A DNA stretch of 64,000 nt from Lewinella sp038528965 (GCA_038528965.1 JBCBEC010000026.1:29883-93882), one strand, 5' to 3'. Counted from the first letter of the stretch, positions 35,656 to 44,789 are shown. Numbers and translations are program-made. Notes: generated from the letters alone by a model not told the origin.

Positions 35656-37521
35656 CTAATCCAGGGCAAAGGCTTCTGCCTTTGCCGCTTGAATTTTATG
35701 ATTGTCAGGTTGAGCTGTTTTGGCGAATAGAAGATTCCCCATGACGAGATAGTCCATGTGGGTTCGCACAAAGCAGCGAAAGGCATCATCGGGATTACAA
35801 ACAACTGGTTCTCCCCTGACGTTAAAGCTCGTATTAACCAGCAAACCGTAGCCTGTTTGGGCTTTAAACGCCTGGATTAACTGATGGTATAGTGGATTCG
35901 TTTCCTGATGTACCGTCTGTACGCGAGCGGAAAAATCGATATGCGTTACAGCAGGTATGTCAGAGCGTTCAATGCTAATCTTCTCCTTTAATGGAAGTTG
36001 ATCATACTCAGCAGGAAGGTCTTTTTTGCGCGTTTCTTTTACGGGTGCTACCAGTAGCATATATGGACTAGGTTGCTCGAGTTCAAAATATTCACTCACA
36101 TCCTGGGCCAGTACAGAAGGAGCAAAGGGGCGAAAACTCTCTCTGAATTTTATTTTCAAATTCAGCTTGCGCTGCATTTTCGGGTTTCTAGCATCACCTA
36201 ATATGCTGCGATTTCCCAAGGCGCGAGGGCCGAACTCTTGTCGCCCTTGATACCAACCTACAACTTGTCCTTCGGCCAGCAGTGTTGCTACTTTATTGCA
36301 CAATTCCGCATCTGTCAATTGCTCATATGCGGCCTCGTACTTCTTCGCTATTTGTTGAATATCCAAGAGCGAATATTCAGGCCCTAAATAAGCCCCCTGC
36401 ATGGCATCCATCACGTTTGGATCGACCGTTCTCTCCTGCTCGAAATATAGATAGTGCGCTGCAAGAGCAGCTCCAAGTGCTCCACCAGCATCGCCGGCTG
36501 CGGGTTGTATCCAAATATCATCGAAAATCTGAACTCGCAGCAGATGACCGTTAGCTACACAATTCAAGGCTACACCGCCTGCCAGGCACAAATGGTTTGC
36601 ACCAGTAATTTCTGCTGTGGTAGCCGCTATTTTTAGGATAATTTGCTCCGTAACATGTTGAATAGCAATAGCGAGATTGCAATGTTTTTGTTCCAATGCT
36701 GCTTCTCCCTGTCGGCGAGGAAAACCAAACAGCTTTTCCCACTTTTTGTCATTGATCATCCTCGCTCCGGTGGAGAAGGTGAAATAGGAGGCTTTTAAAA
36801 CAATGGAACCATCTGGATGAATGGTAATAAGCTCATCCTGTATCGATTGAATAAAAGCTTGTGTTTGCGGGTCATTTAGGTTTCCGTAAGGGGCGAGGCC
36901 CATCAGTTTGTATTCACCAAAGTTCACCTTAAAGCCTAGAAAATAGGTGAAGCTTGAATAGAGTAGCCCCAGAGAATCAGGAAAATGAAGCTCTTTAAGT
37001 ATCTCAATACTATTGCCTTCCCCTAAACATATACTTGCGGTGGCCCATTCGCCGACGCCATCAACAGTCATAATGGCGGCGCGCTCATATGGAGAAGGAT
37101 AAAAGGCACTTGCCGCATGTGATAAGTGATGTTCGGGAAATAAAAGCTTAGGTAAATTCTTAGTCTTGGGATACAGCTCCTTTAGTGCTTTTCTGAGCTG
37201 CTGCTTGAGAAAGATTTTTTCTTTAATCCATACCGGCATAGAGCGAATAAAACTACCCAATCCACGAGGGGCATGCTGGTAGTATGTTTCAAGAAGCCGC
37301 TCAAATTTCAGAAATGGTTTATCATAAAAAGCAATCGCATCTAACTCATCTAACGAGATACCAGCGTACTCAAGCACCCAGCGAATAGCATGCTCTGGAA
37401 ATGACGGATCATGTTTCAGACGAGTAAACCACTCTTCCTGCGCTGCGGCTATTACTTTTCCATTCACCGTTACTGCCGCCGCGGAATCATGATAATAAGC
37501 GGATATGCCAAGTATTTTCAT
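35656..37521 (-). CDS. Carbamoyltransferase, NodU/TobZ family
   Basis: A 621-residue enzyme expected to transfer a carbamoyl group from carbamoyl phosphate, through an adenylate, to a hydroxyl of a sugar or other small molecule. The N-terminal YrdC/Kae1-like part begins MKILGISAYYHDSAAAV, with EEWFTRLKHD (usually EERFTRxKHD), metal-binding PEHHLSHAASAF and GEYKLMGLAPYG. The C-terminal carbamoyl phosphate-binding part includes GRQEFGPRALGNRSIL and LLVNTSFNVRGEPVV. It is first in an operon with the DUF5989 and SxtJ-like proteins. A surface glycan or secreted product is a likely target given the nearby SGNH hydrolase (inference). Confidence 0.93.
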   Translation of the reverse strand: MKILGISAYYHDSAAAVTVNGKVIAAAQEEWFTRLKHDPSFPEHAIRWVLEYAGISLDELDAIAFYDKPFLKFERLLETYYQHAPRGLGSFIRSMPVWIKEKIFLKQQLRKALKELYPKTKNLPKLLFPEHHLSHAASAFYPSPYERAAIMTVDGVGEWATASICLGEGNSIEILKELHFPDSLGLLYSSFTYFLGFKVNFGEYKLMGLAPYGNLNDPQTQAFIQSIQDELITIHPDGSIVLKASYFTFSTGARMINDKKWEKLFGFPRRQGEAALEQKHCNLAIAIQHVTEQIILKIAATTAEITGANHLCLAGGVALNCVANGHLLRVQIFDDIWIQPAAGDAGGALGAALAAHYLYFEQERTVDPNVMDAMQGAYLGPEYSLLDIQQIAKKYEAAYEQLTDAELCNKVATLLAEGQVVGWYQGRQEFGPRALGNRSILGDARNPKMQRKLNLKIKFRESFRPFAPSVLAQDVSEYFELEQPSPYMLLVAPVKETRKKDLPAEYDQLPLKEKISIERSDIPAVTHIDFSARVQTVHQETNPLYHQLIQAFKAQTGYGLLVNTSFNVRGEPVVCNPDDAFRCFVRTHMDYLVMGNLLFAKTAQPDNHKIQAAKAEAFALD

Positions 37522-37526
37522 GGCCG

Positions 37527-37534
37527 CAAAGTAA
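37527..37534 (-). promoter_or_regulatory. -7 element candidate of the carbamoyltransferase gene
   Basis: Read on the minus strand this is TTACTTTG, 5 nt before the ATG at 37521. The layout (CTTTGC then start within 5 nt) mirrors that of ruvX and suggests a leaderless or nearly leaderless mRNA. Confidence 0.35.
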
Positions 37535-37698
37535 CGGATTTACCGATAGAATTTCAGGAATGAGTTACAAGATGAATAATTAATTGGCTCAGAAAAGTTA
37601 AAGATTGACAGTGTGGTACCAAACCGCTTTCTCCCGCAGCCATGACTCTGCATGTTTTTTGAGGAAAGTTTGACCCCATTTACTGAAATTGCAGCAAA

Positions 37699-37866
37699 AT
37701 GATTGTGACAAATGATCCTGATACTATCTTAACATACATCGCTCGCAATATTACCAGATTACCAAAAGATCATAGATTGTCACAAGAAGCATTAGTATAC
37801 GAAGCTAATTCATACCGGACTCATGTTGGGTATGTAGAAAACGAAAAACACGAGATCGTTATATGA
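37699..37866 (+). pseudogene. XRE-family helix-turn-helix fragment (55 codons)
   Basis: A 55-residue frame whose centre, ILTYIARNITRLPKDHRLSQ followed by EALVYEANSYRTHVGYVENE, matches the XRE/Cro-C1 HTH pattern: arginine-rich helix 1, L-S-Q-E-x-L at the HTH start, and Y-V-x-x-x-E near its end. The frame stops right after the HTH; full XRE domains continue with about ten more residues (usually P-x-x-x-T-L). There is no neighbouring gene of a mobile element. It may be a remnant of a regulator or a real mini-regulator; I favour a remnant. Confidence 0.55.
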
Positions 37867-38000
37867 ATGCTGATGTACAATGTACAGTATGCAGAGCTAA
37901 AAGCAATTCTTCTGTCTAAGCTCTGTTTTTTTATTCAGTAACTTTTTTACACCGGTTTTCCACTATTCTCCAATATCAAATAGACCAAAACTAATACTCT

Positions 38001-38417
38001 TTAAGCTACCTTGACCTCAGGGTGGTTCTGCATCGCCCCCGCCAACGCATCATACGCCATACCCCAGGCCTTTTCCAGCTCTAGGCTCCAGTTTTCTTCC
38101 AGCGAAGTTTCTAGTGTCCAAAGCAAGGCCTGCCGTACTGCCCGGTAGTCGCTTTCGCTAACGTTTAGGCGCTGATGTTGTTGGCCCAGAGCAGCAAGGC
38201 GCTGACTTAATTGGTCAAACTCGTGCAGCGACTGTACCACAATATCCAACATGAGCACAAACTTCTCTGCTTGTGTTTTTATGTCGGTGCCAAAAAGAGA
38301 GCGGGTGTGAGGTGCCAGATCAAATAATCGATAGTAGAACAGCGTACCCAGGGTGCAGGAAAGGGGCGCAACGATTTTCCAACTGGCCTGTATGAGGTGT
38401 TTTTGCAGTGGTGTCAT
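38001..38417 (-). CDS. Globin-family protein (first of two)
   Basis: A 138-residue single-domain globin without signal peptide or reductase domain. The C-D region is FYYRLFDLAPHTRSLFG, and the proximal heme-binding His81 lies in LGQQHQRLNVSESDYRAV, followed by the LLWTLE helix common to flavohemoglobin-type globins. Likely role: oxygen or nitric oxide binding in the cytoplasm (family knowledge). It lacks the FAD/NAD module of Hmp. A second, diverged globin lies at 44196-44627. Upstream is a perfect 7-2-7 inverted repeat that could be an operator. Confidence 0.88.
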   Translation of the reverse strand: MTPLQKHLIQASWKIVAPLSCTLGTLFYYRLFDLAPHTRSLFGTDIKTQAEKFVLMLDIVVQSLHEFDQLSQRLAALGQQHQRLNVSESDYRAVRQALLWTLETSLEENWSLELEKAWGMAYDALAGAMQNHPEVKVA

Positions 38418-38734
38418 GGTTCAGGTTGATTAACTGCTACGAATCTGCGGCCATCCGGTGATGAAAACCAAGAAGCTGTGGTCAAGGGAGAAAATATGGT
38501 AGTCAAGCCCTTGCCAGGAAGACAGTCGTCTACAAATCAAGATTTGTCAGTTACATTTCCTTTCTAATTCCACTTCCAAGGTAGAATAGAGAACCGTATC
38601 CGTTTCTTTGGGTTAAACTTACGTATTGGGTTGTCACCAATCATTATCTGGTGTTATGGAGCATTTTATAGACTAAAAGCTAACCCACAACAAAGCAACT
38701 TAAACTCATTGAACTCATTAAACGTCAATACGAC
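38418..38734. other. Divergent promoter region between globin and kelch genes
   Basis: No gene is seen. It contains a perfect inverted repeat at 38532-38547. No TAnnTTTG box is convincing for either gene. Confidence 0.4.
38532..38547. promoter_or_regulatory. Perfect inverted repeat, possible operator
   Basis: ACAAATC-AA-GATTTGT is a perfect 7-2-7 palindrome, 115 nt upstream of the globin start and 187 nt upstream of the kelch gene. Size and symmetry fit a dimeric regulator; which regulator is unknown. Confidence 0.35.
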
Positions 38735-39940
38735 ATGAAGCAATTTGTACTCTTATTTTCTCTTTTATTATCCTTCAATCTACTACTAGCACAAGAGTGG
38801 GAGCCAGTGGCCGGTTTGCCAGGTGGAGCTGCCGATGCCCGCCACCATCCCGTTACTTTTGCCGTTGGGAATTATGGCTATTTGCTCACCGGCGCAGTGA
38901 ATGGTACCGCCGCTAAAGACTTTATGCGTTACGACGCGATTACTGACACCTGGGAAAACCTTCCTGATTTTCCGGGCGCTGCGCGTAGCTTTTCTTATGC
39001 AACCTCTCGTGGAACTAAAGCTTATGTAGGTTTTGGTGGAGCAAATGGTAGCGCTTTTCGTGATCTTTGGGAGTACGATACAGAAACCGAAGAGTGGACC
39101 CGCTTGGCTGACTGCCCTTGTGCGGGTCGCTTTCACCCCGCTCTTATTCAATTGGGTGATAGAATCTATGTGGGCATGGGTAACAACTCCAGTAACCTTA
39201 ACGATTGGTGGGAATATGATATCCCTACCGATACCTGGACACAGAAGGATGACTTGCCTGGACCAGTGAGGCACCACCCTTTCTATTTTGGCATCGGGGA
39301 TGTTGCCTATGTGGGTTTTGGCCACGGCAATAATGTTGGGTCTACCCAAAGAATCTTTAATGACTTCTACCAATTTGATACATCTACCGATGAGTGGACA
39401 CGATTGGATGATTTTCCAGGAGAGGCTCGTGTAGCAGGTACCCAATTTGATTACAATGGCAAAGGTTACATTCTAAGTGGTGATGGCGATGACCATGATC
39501 ATATGGAAGAAGGCGAATTTTGGGAGTTCGATCCAACTACCAATGAATGGACACAACTGACATCTCACCCTGGAAACAGCAGCCGTTGGGCACCAGGTAA
39601 CTTCGTTATTGACAACTATGTTTACTTTATGTGTGGCCTCAGTATTGACCGCCTGGAAAGTGATATGATGCGCTTTGAACTAGAGCCACTTTCTACCAGT
39701 ACTACTGAATTTGCGGCTACTCCGATCTCCGTTTTCCCGAATCCTGCCACGAGTATGATATTCTTTACGAAAGAAATCACTGATTTCACAGAGGTTCGAC
39801 TTGTGAATAGCTATGGTCAAGTGGTACAAAACGTCACTTCCAACCAGGTGGATGTAAAGGCCTATCCAGCAGGCGTATACTACCTGCAGTTTTTCCAGGA
39901 TGGCGATCTGCGTACGGAAAAGATTAGTATTGTAAAGTAA
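38735..39940 (+). CDS. T9SS type A kelch-repeat protein
   Basis: A 401-residue exported protein: signal peptide ending LLLAQ, then about six kelch motifs (paired glycines and W at the end of strands, such as AYVGFGGANG, DLWEYDTETEEWTRL and DFYQFDTSTDEWTRL) forming a beta-propeller (about 20-320), and a type A sorting domain (ISVFPNPATSMIFF, YPAGVYYLQF). Kelch propellers bind proteins or sugars; no catalytic residues are evident. It ends at a strong bidirectional terminator. Confidence 0.9.
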   Translation: MKQFVLLFSLLLSFNLLLAQEWEPVAGLPGGAADARHHPVTFAVGNYGYLLTGAVNGTAAKDFMRYDAITDTWENLPDFPGAARSFSYATSRGTKAYVGFGGANGSAFRDLWEYDTETEEWTRLADCPCAGRFHPALIQLGDRIYVGMGNNSSNLNDWWEYDIPTDTWTQKDDLPGPVRHHPFYFGIGDVAYVGFGHGNNVGSTQRIFNDFYQFDTSTDEWTRLDDFPGEARVAGTQFDYNGKGYILSGDGDDHDHMEEGEFWEFDPTTNEWTQLTSHPGNSSRWAPGNFVIDNYVYFMCGLSIDRLESDMMRFELEPLSTSTTEFAATPISVFPNPATSMIFFTKEITDFTEVRLVNSYGQVVQNVTSNQVDVKAYPAGVYYLQFFQDGDLRTEKISIVK

Positions 39941-39983
39941 TTTGCATCCAGTCTTAAAGGCTAATGTGATTGCCAATTACAAG

Positions 39984-40013
39984 CGGGGCGAAGTGGATTT
40001 CCACTTCGCCCCG
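39984..40013. terminator. Bidirectional terminator
   Basis: CGGGGCGAAGTGG (39984-39996) pairs perfectly over 13 bp with CCACTTCGCCCCG (40001-40013) around an ATTT loop, between the convergent kelch and LytTR regulator genes. Confidence 0.85.
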
Positions 40014-40027
40014 CACTATTATGGGCG

Positions 40028-40783
40028 CTACCGATTAAGCCATTCTTTGAAGGCTCGGGTATTGGCAGAGCTCACAAAAATATCGCGGCGGGCGGCAGGC
40101 AGTAATTCTACTTTGATCCTACTCTTGGAGAGACTGATAATCTTATCAATTACCTCAAACTGAGCAATGAAGCTGCGATTGAGGCGATACCAGTGTTGTG
40201 GATCAAGCAGGTCCTCGAGATCACTTAACCGATAATCTACGATGTAGCGATTACCTTCACGGGTGACCAGGAATACGTAGCGATCTTCGCCTTCAAAATA
40301 AGCCACTTCCGAGGTGGGAATACTCAAGATTTTATCACCTCGGCTCACAATGAATCGCTCTTGGTATTTTTTTTCCTCTCCTTTAAGTTGAGCTACTAAT
40401 TGACTGAGGTTAGCCATATTGTACTGAGGCTGATAAGAGCGGTATTTGTCTAAGGCTTTGCTCAGATCGCCGGCCTCGATCGGCTTCAATAAATAGTCGA
40501 TACTGTTCACTTTGAAGGCGCGAATAGCGTACTGATCATAGGCCGTCGTGAAAATGATAGGAATTTGCACTTCTACCTGTTCAAAGATTTGAAAGCTCAG
40601 GTCGTCGGACAAGTGGATGTCAAGAAAAATAAGGTCTACCTCCGGCTTAGTTTGCAAGTATTCGACCGACTTTTTGACGGAACCTAATTTTTCGGTGATT
40701 TGAATATTCGGATCCAAATCTAGCAGCATGCGTTCCAGGTGGTTTCTGGCGTGCTTTTCGTCCTCAATGATTAGAATTTTCAT
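40028..40783 (-). CDS. LytTR-family response regulator
   Basis: A 251-residue regulator. The REC domain has acidic residues IIEDE and the phosphoacceptor Asp55 in LIFLDIHLS. TTAYDQYAIRAF and the Lys in YLLKPI complete the site. A LytTR DNA-binding domain (about 140-250) carries the typical SEVAYFEGEDRYVFLVT and WYRLNRSFIAQ segments. It is the last gene of the unit with the REC-LytS kinase (19-nt gap) and the TPR kinase, so it is probably their output. Targets are unknown; the neighbouring globin genes are candidates by position only. Confidence 0.93.
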   Translation of the reverse strand: MKILIIEDEKHARNHLERMLLDLDPNIQITEKLGSVKKSVEYLQTKPEVDLIFLDIHLSDDLSFQIFEQVEVQIPIIFTTAYDQYAIRAFKVNSIDYLLKPIEAGDLSKALDKYRSYQPQYNMANLSQLVAQLKGEEKKYQERFIVSRGDKILSIPTSEVAYFEGEDRYVFLVTREGNRYIVDYRLSDLEDLLDPQHWYRLNRSFIAQFEVIDKIISLSKSRIKVELLPAARRDIFVSSANTRAFKEWLNR

Positions 40784-40802
40784 GATTTCGGGTGTTTAGG
40801 GG

Positions 40803-41804
40803 TTACAGTAATGGAAGTTGAGCGATGTAGTGTGTATCGGTTTTTTGGAAGGAGGGACGCTTATCGGTCAATAATCGATAGCGCTCTTCCAAATTTCGCA
40901 AGCCTATTTTGGTGCTATCTGCGGGCGTGGTACGTGGGTTGAGGGTATTACGTATGCTCAATTGCTCATGGTCCGCAATTAGCTCCAGCTGGAGTGGGGC
41001 CTCTTCCGAGACGATATTGTGCTTGAGGGCATTTTCAATCAGTAGTTGTAAGGCAAAAGGTGGAATGCTTCGGTCAAGAGCAGCTTCGGCAATGTCTTCT
41101 TTGATGAGCAAAGCATCGTCAAAGCGCATTTCCTGTAGGTGCAGATAATCGCGTGTGAATATCAGCTCCTCCTCCAATCGAATCAACGGATCATCCTTCA
41201 CTTCCAGTAGGCGTCGATATACCTTGGCAAAGTAGCCACCAAATTGGACCGCTTTAGCGGGAGCGGGATGAATTAGGGAGATCAATACATTGAGGCTATT
41301 GAAGAGAAAGTGTGGGTTGATCTGATTGCGCAGAATCTCAAATTTAGCTTTGATTTGCTCGCTCTCTTGCTGGGCAGTCCTCAACAGCAGTTGATCGCGC
41401 TCGCTGGTGAGCGACTGGTTAGTGGTCCGCAGTTCGTATAGCTCAAGGGCTTGACGGATGATGAGGTCCAGCTCCTCCACCTGCCAGGGCTTGGAAACGT
41501 AATGGTAAATCTTACCCTTATTAATCGCGTCGATCACCGCTTGTAGATCGGTGTAACCTGTAAGTAAAATGCGAATGATATCCGGGTATTTATCCCGGAC
41601 GATCTCCAGAAAATCCGTGCCGTACATGCCAGGCATCCGCTGATCACTGATGACCAGATGCACCTGGTTGGCATTCAGTTGGTCCAGGGCCTGTGTGGCG
41701 CTTTCTGCCAACAGGACTTTGTATCTGCGCCGGTAGATTGACTTAAACGCAAGCAAGTTGTCTGGCTCGTCGTCAACGTACATGATGGTGTATTCGGTGC
41801 TCAT
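40803..41804 (-). CDS. REC-domain protein fused to LytS-type histidine kinase
   Basis: A 333-residue cytoplasmic protein with a receiver domain first (YVDDEP, phosphoacceptor Asp54 in VISDQRMPG, Lys in YVSKPW), a coiled-coil linker (about 120-155) and then a HisKA_2/LytS-type kinase domain with His165 in NQINPHFLFNSLN and a HATPase N box LIENALKH. There is no membrane segment. It probably receives phosphate from the TPR kinase and passes it to the LytTR regulator (inference). The start overlaps the upstream kinase gene by 4 nt (ATGA). Confidence 0.92.
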   Translation of the reverse strand: MSTEYTIMYVDDEPDNLLAFKSIYRRRYKVLLAESATQALDQLNANQVHLVISDQRMPGMYGTDFLEIVRDKYPDIIRILLTGYTDLQAVIDAINKGKIYHYVSKPWQVEELDLIIRQALELYELRTTNQSLTSERDQLLLRTAQQESEQIKAKFEILRNQINPHFLFNSLNVLISLIHPAPAKAVQFGGYFAKVYRRLLEVKDDPLIRLEEELIFTRDYLHLQEMRFDDALLIKEDIAEAALDRSIPPFALQLLIENALKHNIVSEEAPLQLELIADHEQLSIRNTLNPRTTPADSTKIGLRNLEERYRLLTDKRPSFQKTDTHYIAQLPLL

Positions 41805-43915
41805 TCCTGTTCTGTTTTTGGGTCAATAGGAAGCGTGATGCTAAAAGTGGATCCCACTCCAGGCTCGCTTTCCACGGCAATGGTACCTTGGTGCTGATTG
41901 ATAATACCGTAGCTAATAGATAGCCCTAATCCGGTGCCTTGTCCTACCTTTTTGGTAGTGAAAAAAGGTTCAAATATCTTCTGTTGGGTGCTAGTGTCCA
42001 TACCATTTCCGTCATCACTAATGGTGATCAGTATACGGTCTATTCCCTGCATCGCTGTTGTGATGCTAATCGTGCCGGCCCCGCTGATAGCCTGGGACGC
42101 ATTATTAATTAAGTTGAGAAACACCTGATTCAGACGACTTATCTGGCAGATGATGTCCGGCAGTTCACTTAGACCTGTTTTGATTTGTATCTGGGCGGGA
42201 ATACTTCCCTGTACCAGGGTGATCGTGCTCAGAATGCCTTCATTGATATCAGCAGGCAGGAAGCGCTCGTCCGTATTACGGGAAAAAGTGCGTAAGCTGC
42301 TGACAATGAGCCGGGTTCGTTCCGCTCCCCGTTCGATACTGCTAATGAGTTGGCTGATCTCCGCACTCAGGTAGGTGTTATCCAGTTGGTCGCTGAGCTC
42401 CAGCAGGTTCTTCAGTTCTTCCTCCGGTTGGTTACTTTGCTTGACCTTCTGCAGGGCATTGAGCAGCTGCCGCACTTCGTCGAAGTCTAGTTTAAGTGCG
42501 GCCAGATTAGCGGTGATGAAATTAACGGGGTTGTTAATTTCGTGGGCAATACCAGCGGTAAATTGACCCAATGAGGCCATCTTCTCATTTTGAATCAGGT
42601 GACTTTGCGTATTGTTGAGGCGTTCCACCAGGGCTTCTTTTTCCTTGAGAAGCGCCTGAGTTGTAGCTTGTTCCTCGCGTAGGCGCTGCAGTGCTTTCTG
42701 CCGCCAGTAAAGGCTCAAAAAGATGGCTAGGCATAAGGCACCCAGTAGTATCAGGCCGCCAATGAGCCAGGTGCGTTCGCGCTTTTGCGCTTCCTGCACA
42801 ATTTTCAATTGAGCAATTTCCTGGTCCTTGGAAAAATTCTCAAAGCGGGTCTTTTCCGCCTGTAGTTGAGTGTTGATCTCCGCATTAAAGAGGCTATCCT
42901 TAAGGCTGGTGTATTGCTGATGATTTTGGTAAGCCGATTCCCAGTTTCCGGCGGCGGCCTCCAACTCAGCTAGCGTGCGGTATTCCTCTCGCATATTATC
43001 CGGGCGACCAACTTCCAGGGCAATGGCTAGGCTTTCTTTGGCGTAGGCAATAGCTTGCGGTAGGTTGCCTTTTCGCTCTTCAATTGAAGCCAACGTATTA
43101 ATGACCATGCCCAGTCTTGGCCGGTCATTGGCTTGATCGAAGTGCTTAAAACTTAGTTCGGCGTATTCTTCGGCCAGGGCATCTTGTTCTAATAGGAGAT
43201 AGGCTTCGGCAATATTGATGGCCACTGCCCCGATTCCAATATTGTGCTTAATGGAGGTGAAGAAATCCAGTGCAGGTTCGAGGTAGAGTATAGCACTATC
43301 TGCTTTCGCCAACTCTACATACAATCCGCCAATATTTACCTGTGAGCTGGCCACCAAGCTTTCCCTACCAGGAACTTGCTGGTGCAATTCCAGGGATTTT
43401 CTGAAGTAATACAGGGCTCGTTCGTTCTGCTCGATGGTGTACCAGACGTTGCCAATTCCATTGTAGGTGCGCGCTAAATCGCTTAGTCCAGCATTGTTGC
43501 GCTGCCGAATTTCCAAAGAACGATTGAGGTATTCTAACGAATTGGGGTAGTCCCCTTGGTGACGCTTAAGGGAACCCAATCCATATACTCCTTCAGCTAC
43601 GAGGAGGCTATCCTTGGCTTCACCACCGGTTTGAATCGCTGCCTGATAAGCTGTTTCTGCTTTCGCGAATTCTCCTTTGTTTTTGAAAGCAACCCCCTCC
43701 AGGTAATAGGCTTGTGAAAGAAAGGCCGGCTGTGATTGTGCGGTGATCTGGCAGCTATCCAGTATTACAAGCGCCGAGTCTGGCGCCGTTGTAGCTAATC
43801 TACGGGCGATCTTCAGCCAATCCGATAGGCGTGTGCTATCCACACTAGCCTGCGCGCGTAAGTACCAGGGGCAGAGGAATAAAAAAAGGAATATATGGAG
43901 TAGGGTGCGGATCAT
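41801..43915 (-). CDS. TPR-repeat sensor histidine kinase
   Basis: A 704-residue membrane kinase: signal peptide (LLHIFLFLFLCPWYLRAQ), a periplasmic array of about six to eight TPR motifs (about 30-340; for example GIGNVWYTIEQNERALYYFR), one transmembrane helix (about 380-402), a coiled coil, HisKA with the acceptor His in GIAHEINNPVNF (near residue 457) and HATPase with NLINNASQAI, SDDGNGM and GTGLGLSIS. TPR arrays sense protein partners, so the input could be a periplasmic protein. It is first in the three-gene signalling unit, overlapping the next gene by ATGA. Confidence 0.93.
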   Translation of the reverse strand: MIRTLLHIFLFLFLCPWYLRAQASVDSTRLSDWLKIARRLATTAPDSALVILDSCQITAQSQPAFLSQAYYLEGVAFKNKGEFAKAETAYQAAIQTGGEAKDSLLVAEGVYGLGSLKRHQGDYPNSLEYLNRSLEIRQRNNAGLSDLARTYNGIGNVWYTIEQNERALYYFRKSLELHQQVPGRESLVASSQVNIGGLYVELAKADSAILYLEPALDFFTSIKHNIGIGAVAINIAEAYLLLEQDALAEEYAELSFKHFDQANDRPRLGMVINTLASIEERKGNLPQAIAYAKESLAIALEVGRPDNMREEYRTLAELEAAAGNWESAYQNHQQYTSLKDSLFNAEINTQLQAEKTRFENFSKDQEIAQLKIVQEAQKRERTWLIGGLILLGALCLAIFLSLYWRQKALQRLREEQATTQALLKEKEALVERLNNTQSHLIQNEKMASLGQFTAGIAHEINNPVNFITANLAALKLDFDEVRQLLNALQKVKQSNQPEEELKNLLELSDQLDNTYLSAEISQLISSIERGAERTRLIVSSLRTFSRNTDERFLPADINEGILSTITLVQGSIPAQIQIKTGLSELPDIICQISRLNQVFLNLINNASQAISGAGTISITTAMQGIDRILITISDDGNGMDTSTQQKIFEPFFTTKKVGQGTGLGLSISYGIINQHQGTIAVESEPGVGSTFSITLPIDPKTEQE

Positions 43916-44195
43916 ACAAGGGTAAATTTAGGACTCGCCCAGCACTCTTTGGGAGCAAAAAGGCCTAGTTCACTACTGGAAAATAAGGGTATAAGGGTGC
44001 TTTTGACCGATTCACTTCAATTTTTTCCGCGTTCACTACATTTTGGCCAAAAGGCCGTTGAATAAAGGTGCTCGTGGAAAGGATAAATTCCATCTCCTAC
44101 TGTTCGGTCAGAAGGCGGTTTTTTCCCGAAAGGAGGCTACCGTATTCCGCAAATTTGTGCTTACTTTTGAACTGAATCGCACGAAGGACGAAAGT

Positions 44196-44627
44196 ATGCA
44201 ATCATCGCTCACTGCTGAGGAAATCAGACTGGTACAGGATTCTATTCAGCACATTCTACCCCTTGCTCAATCTACCGGGGAAAATTTCTACCAACGGTTA
44301 TTTACGATTGCCCCGCAGTTGCGTCCGCTCTTCAAGAATGATATGGCGGCGCAGTCTCGCAAATTGATGACCATACTCATCCATATTATTGCTAACCTGG
44401 ATGATTTTCAGCGTGTAGACAATGAATTACGCGAACTCGCCCGGCGTCATATTGCCTATCACGTAAAGGAGGAGGACTATCGCTTCATCGGCGAAGCACT
44501 CTTTTGGACCTTGGCCCAGATTGAAGAAATTGAATGGACGCCCGCGCTAGCTGATGCCTGGGATGCGGCTTACGCGAATATTGCCAACGTAATGCTGGAG
44601 GAACATCAGGATAAGGGCGGAGATTGA
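44196..44627 (+). CDS. Globin-family protein (second of two)
   Basis: A 143-residue single-domain globin with the same layout as the one at 38001-38417: FYQRLFTIAPQLRPLF and the proximal His85 in LARRHIAYHVKEEDYRFI, then the ALFWTLAQ helix. Identity to the first globin is low outside these motifs. ATG at 44196 gives the family length; a TTG 51 codons upstream would add an unrelated basic tail. Oxygen/NO binding is expected. It is divergent from the TPR kinase gene. Confidence 0.87.
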   Translation: MQSSLTAEEIRLVQDSIQHILPLAQSTGENFYQRLFTIAPQLRPLFKNDMAAQSRKLMTILIHIIANLDDFQRVDNELRELARRHIAYHVKEEDYRFIGEALFWTLAQIEEIEWTPALADAWDAAYANIANVMLEEHQDKGGD

Positions 44628-44789
44628 TGACGGGTTCCGACTTTCTCATTTCACTACCACATTTTCAGATTTCACTGCAAACCGTTAGCTAAGGCCTGCT
44701 TTAGCCCCCCATATTTGTGTCAGCAGAGAGGGAATGACCTCTTCACAAAACCTGAAATTTCCATTAACAAAACCTAAAATCTTACAAGA

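Larger units (their letters stand above)
37522..38000. other. Intergenic region, 479 bp
   Basis: Apart from the promoter at its left end and the small HTH frame (37699-37866), I see only AT-rich sequence with no clear terminator. Confidence 0.45.

Noticed and set aside
44043..44195. 51-codon N-terminal extension of the second globin from a TTG
   Set aside because: It does not match globins, is unusually basic, and the ATG at 44196 gives the family length.
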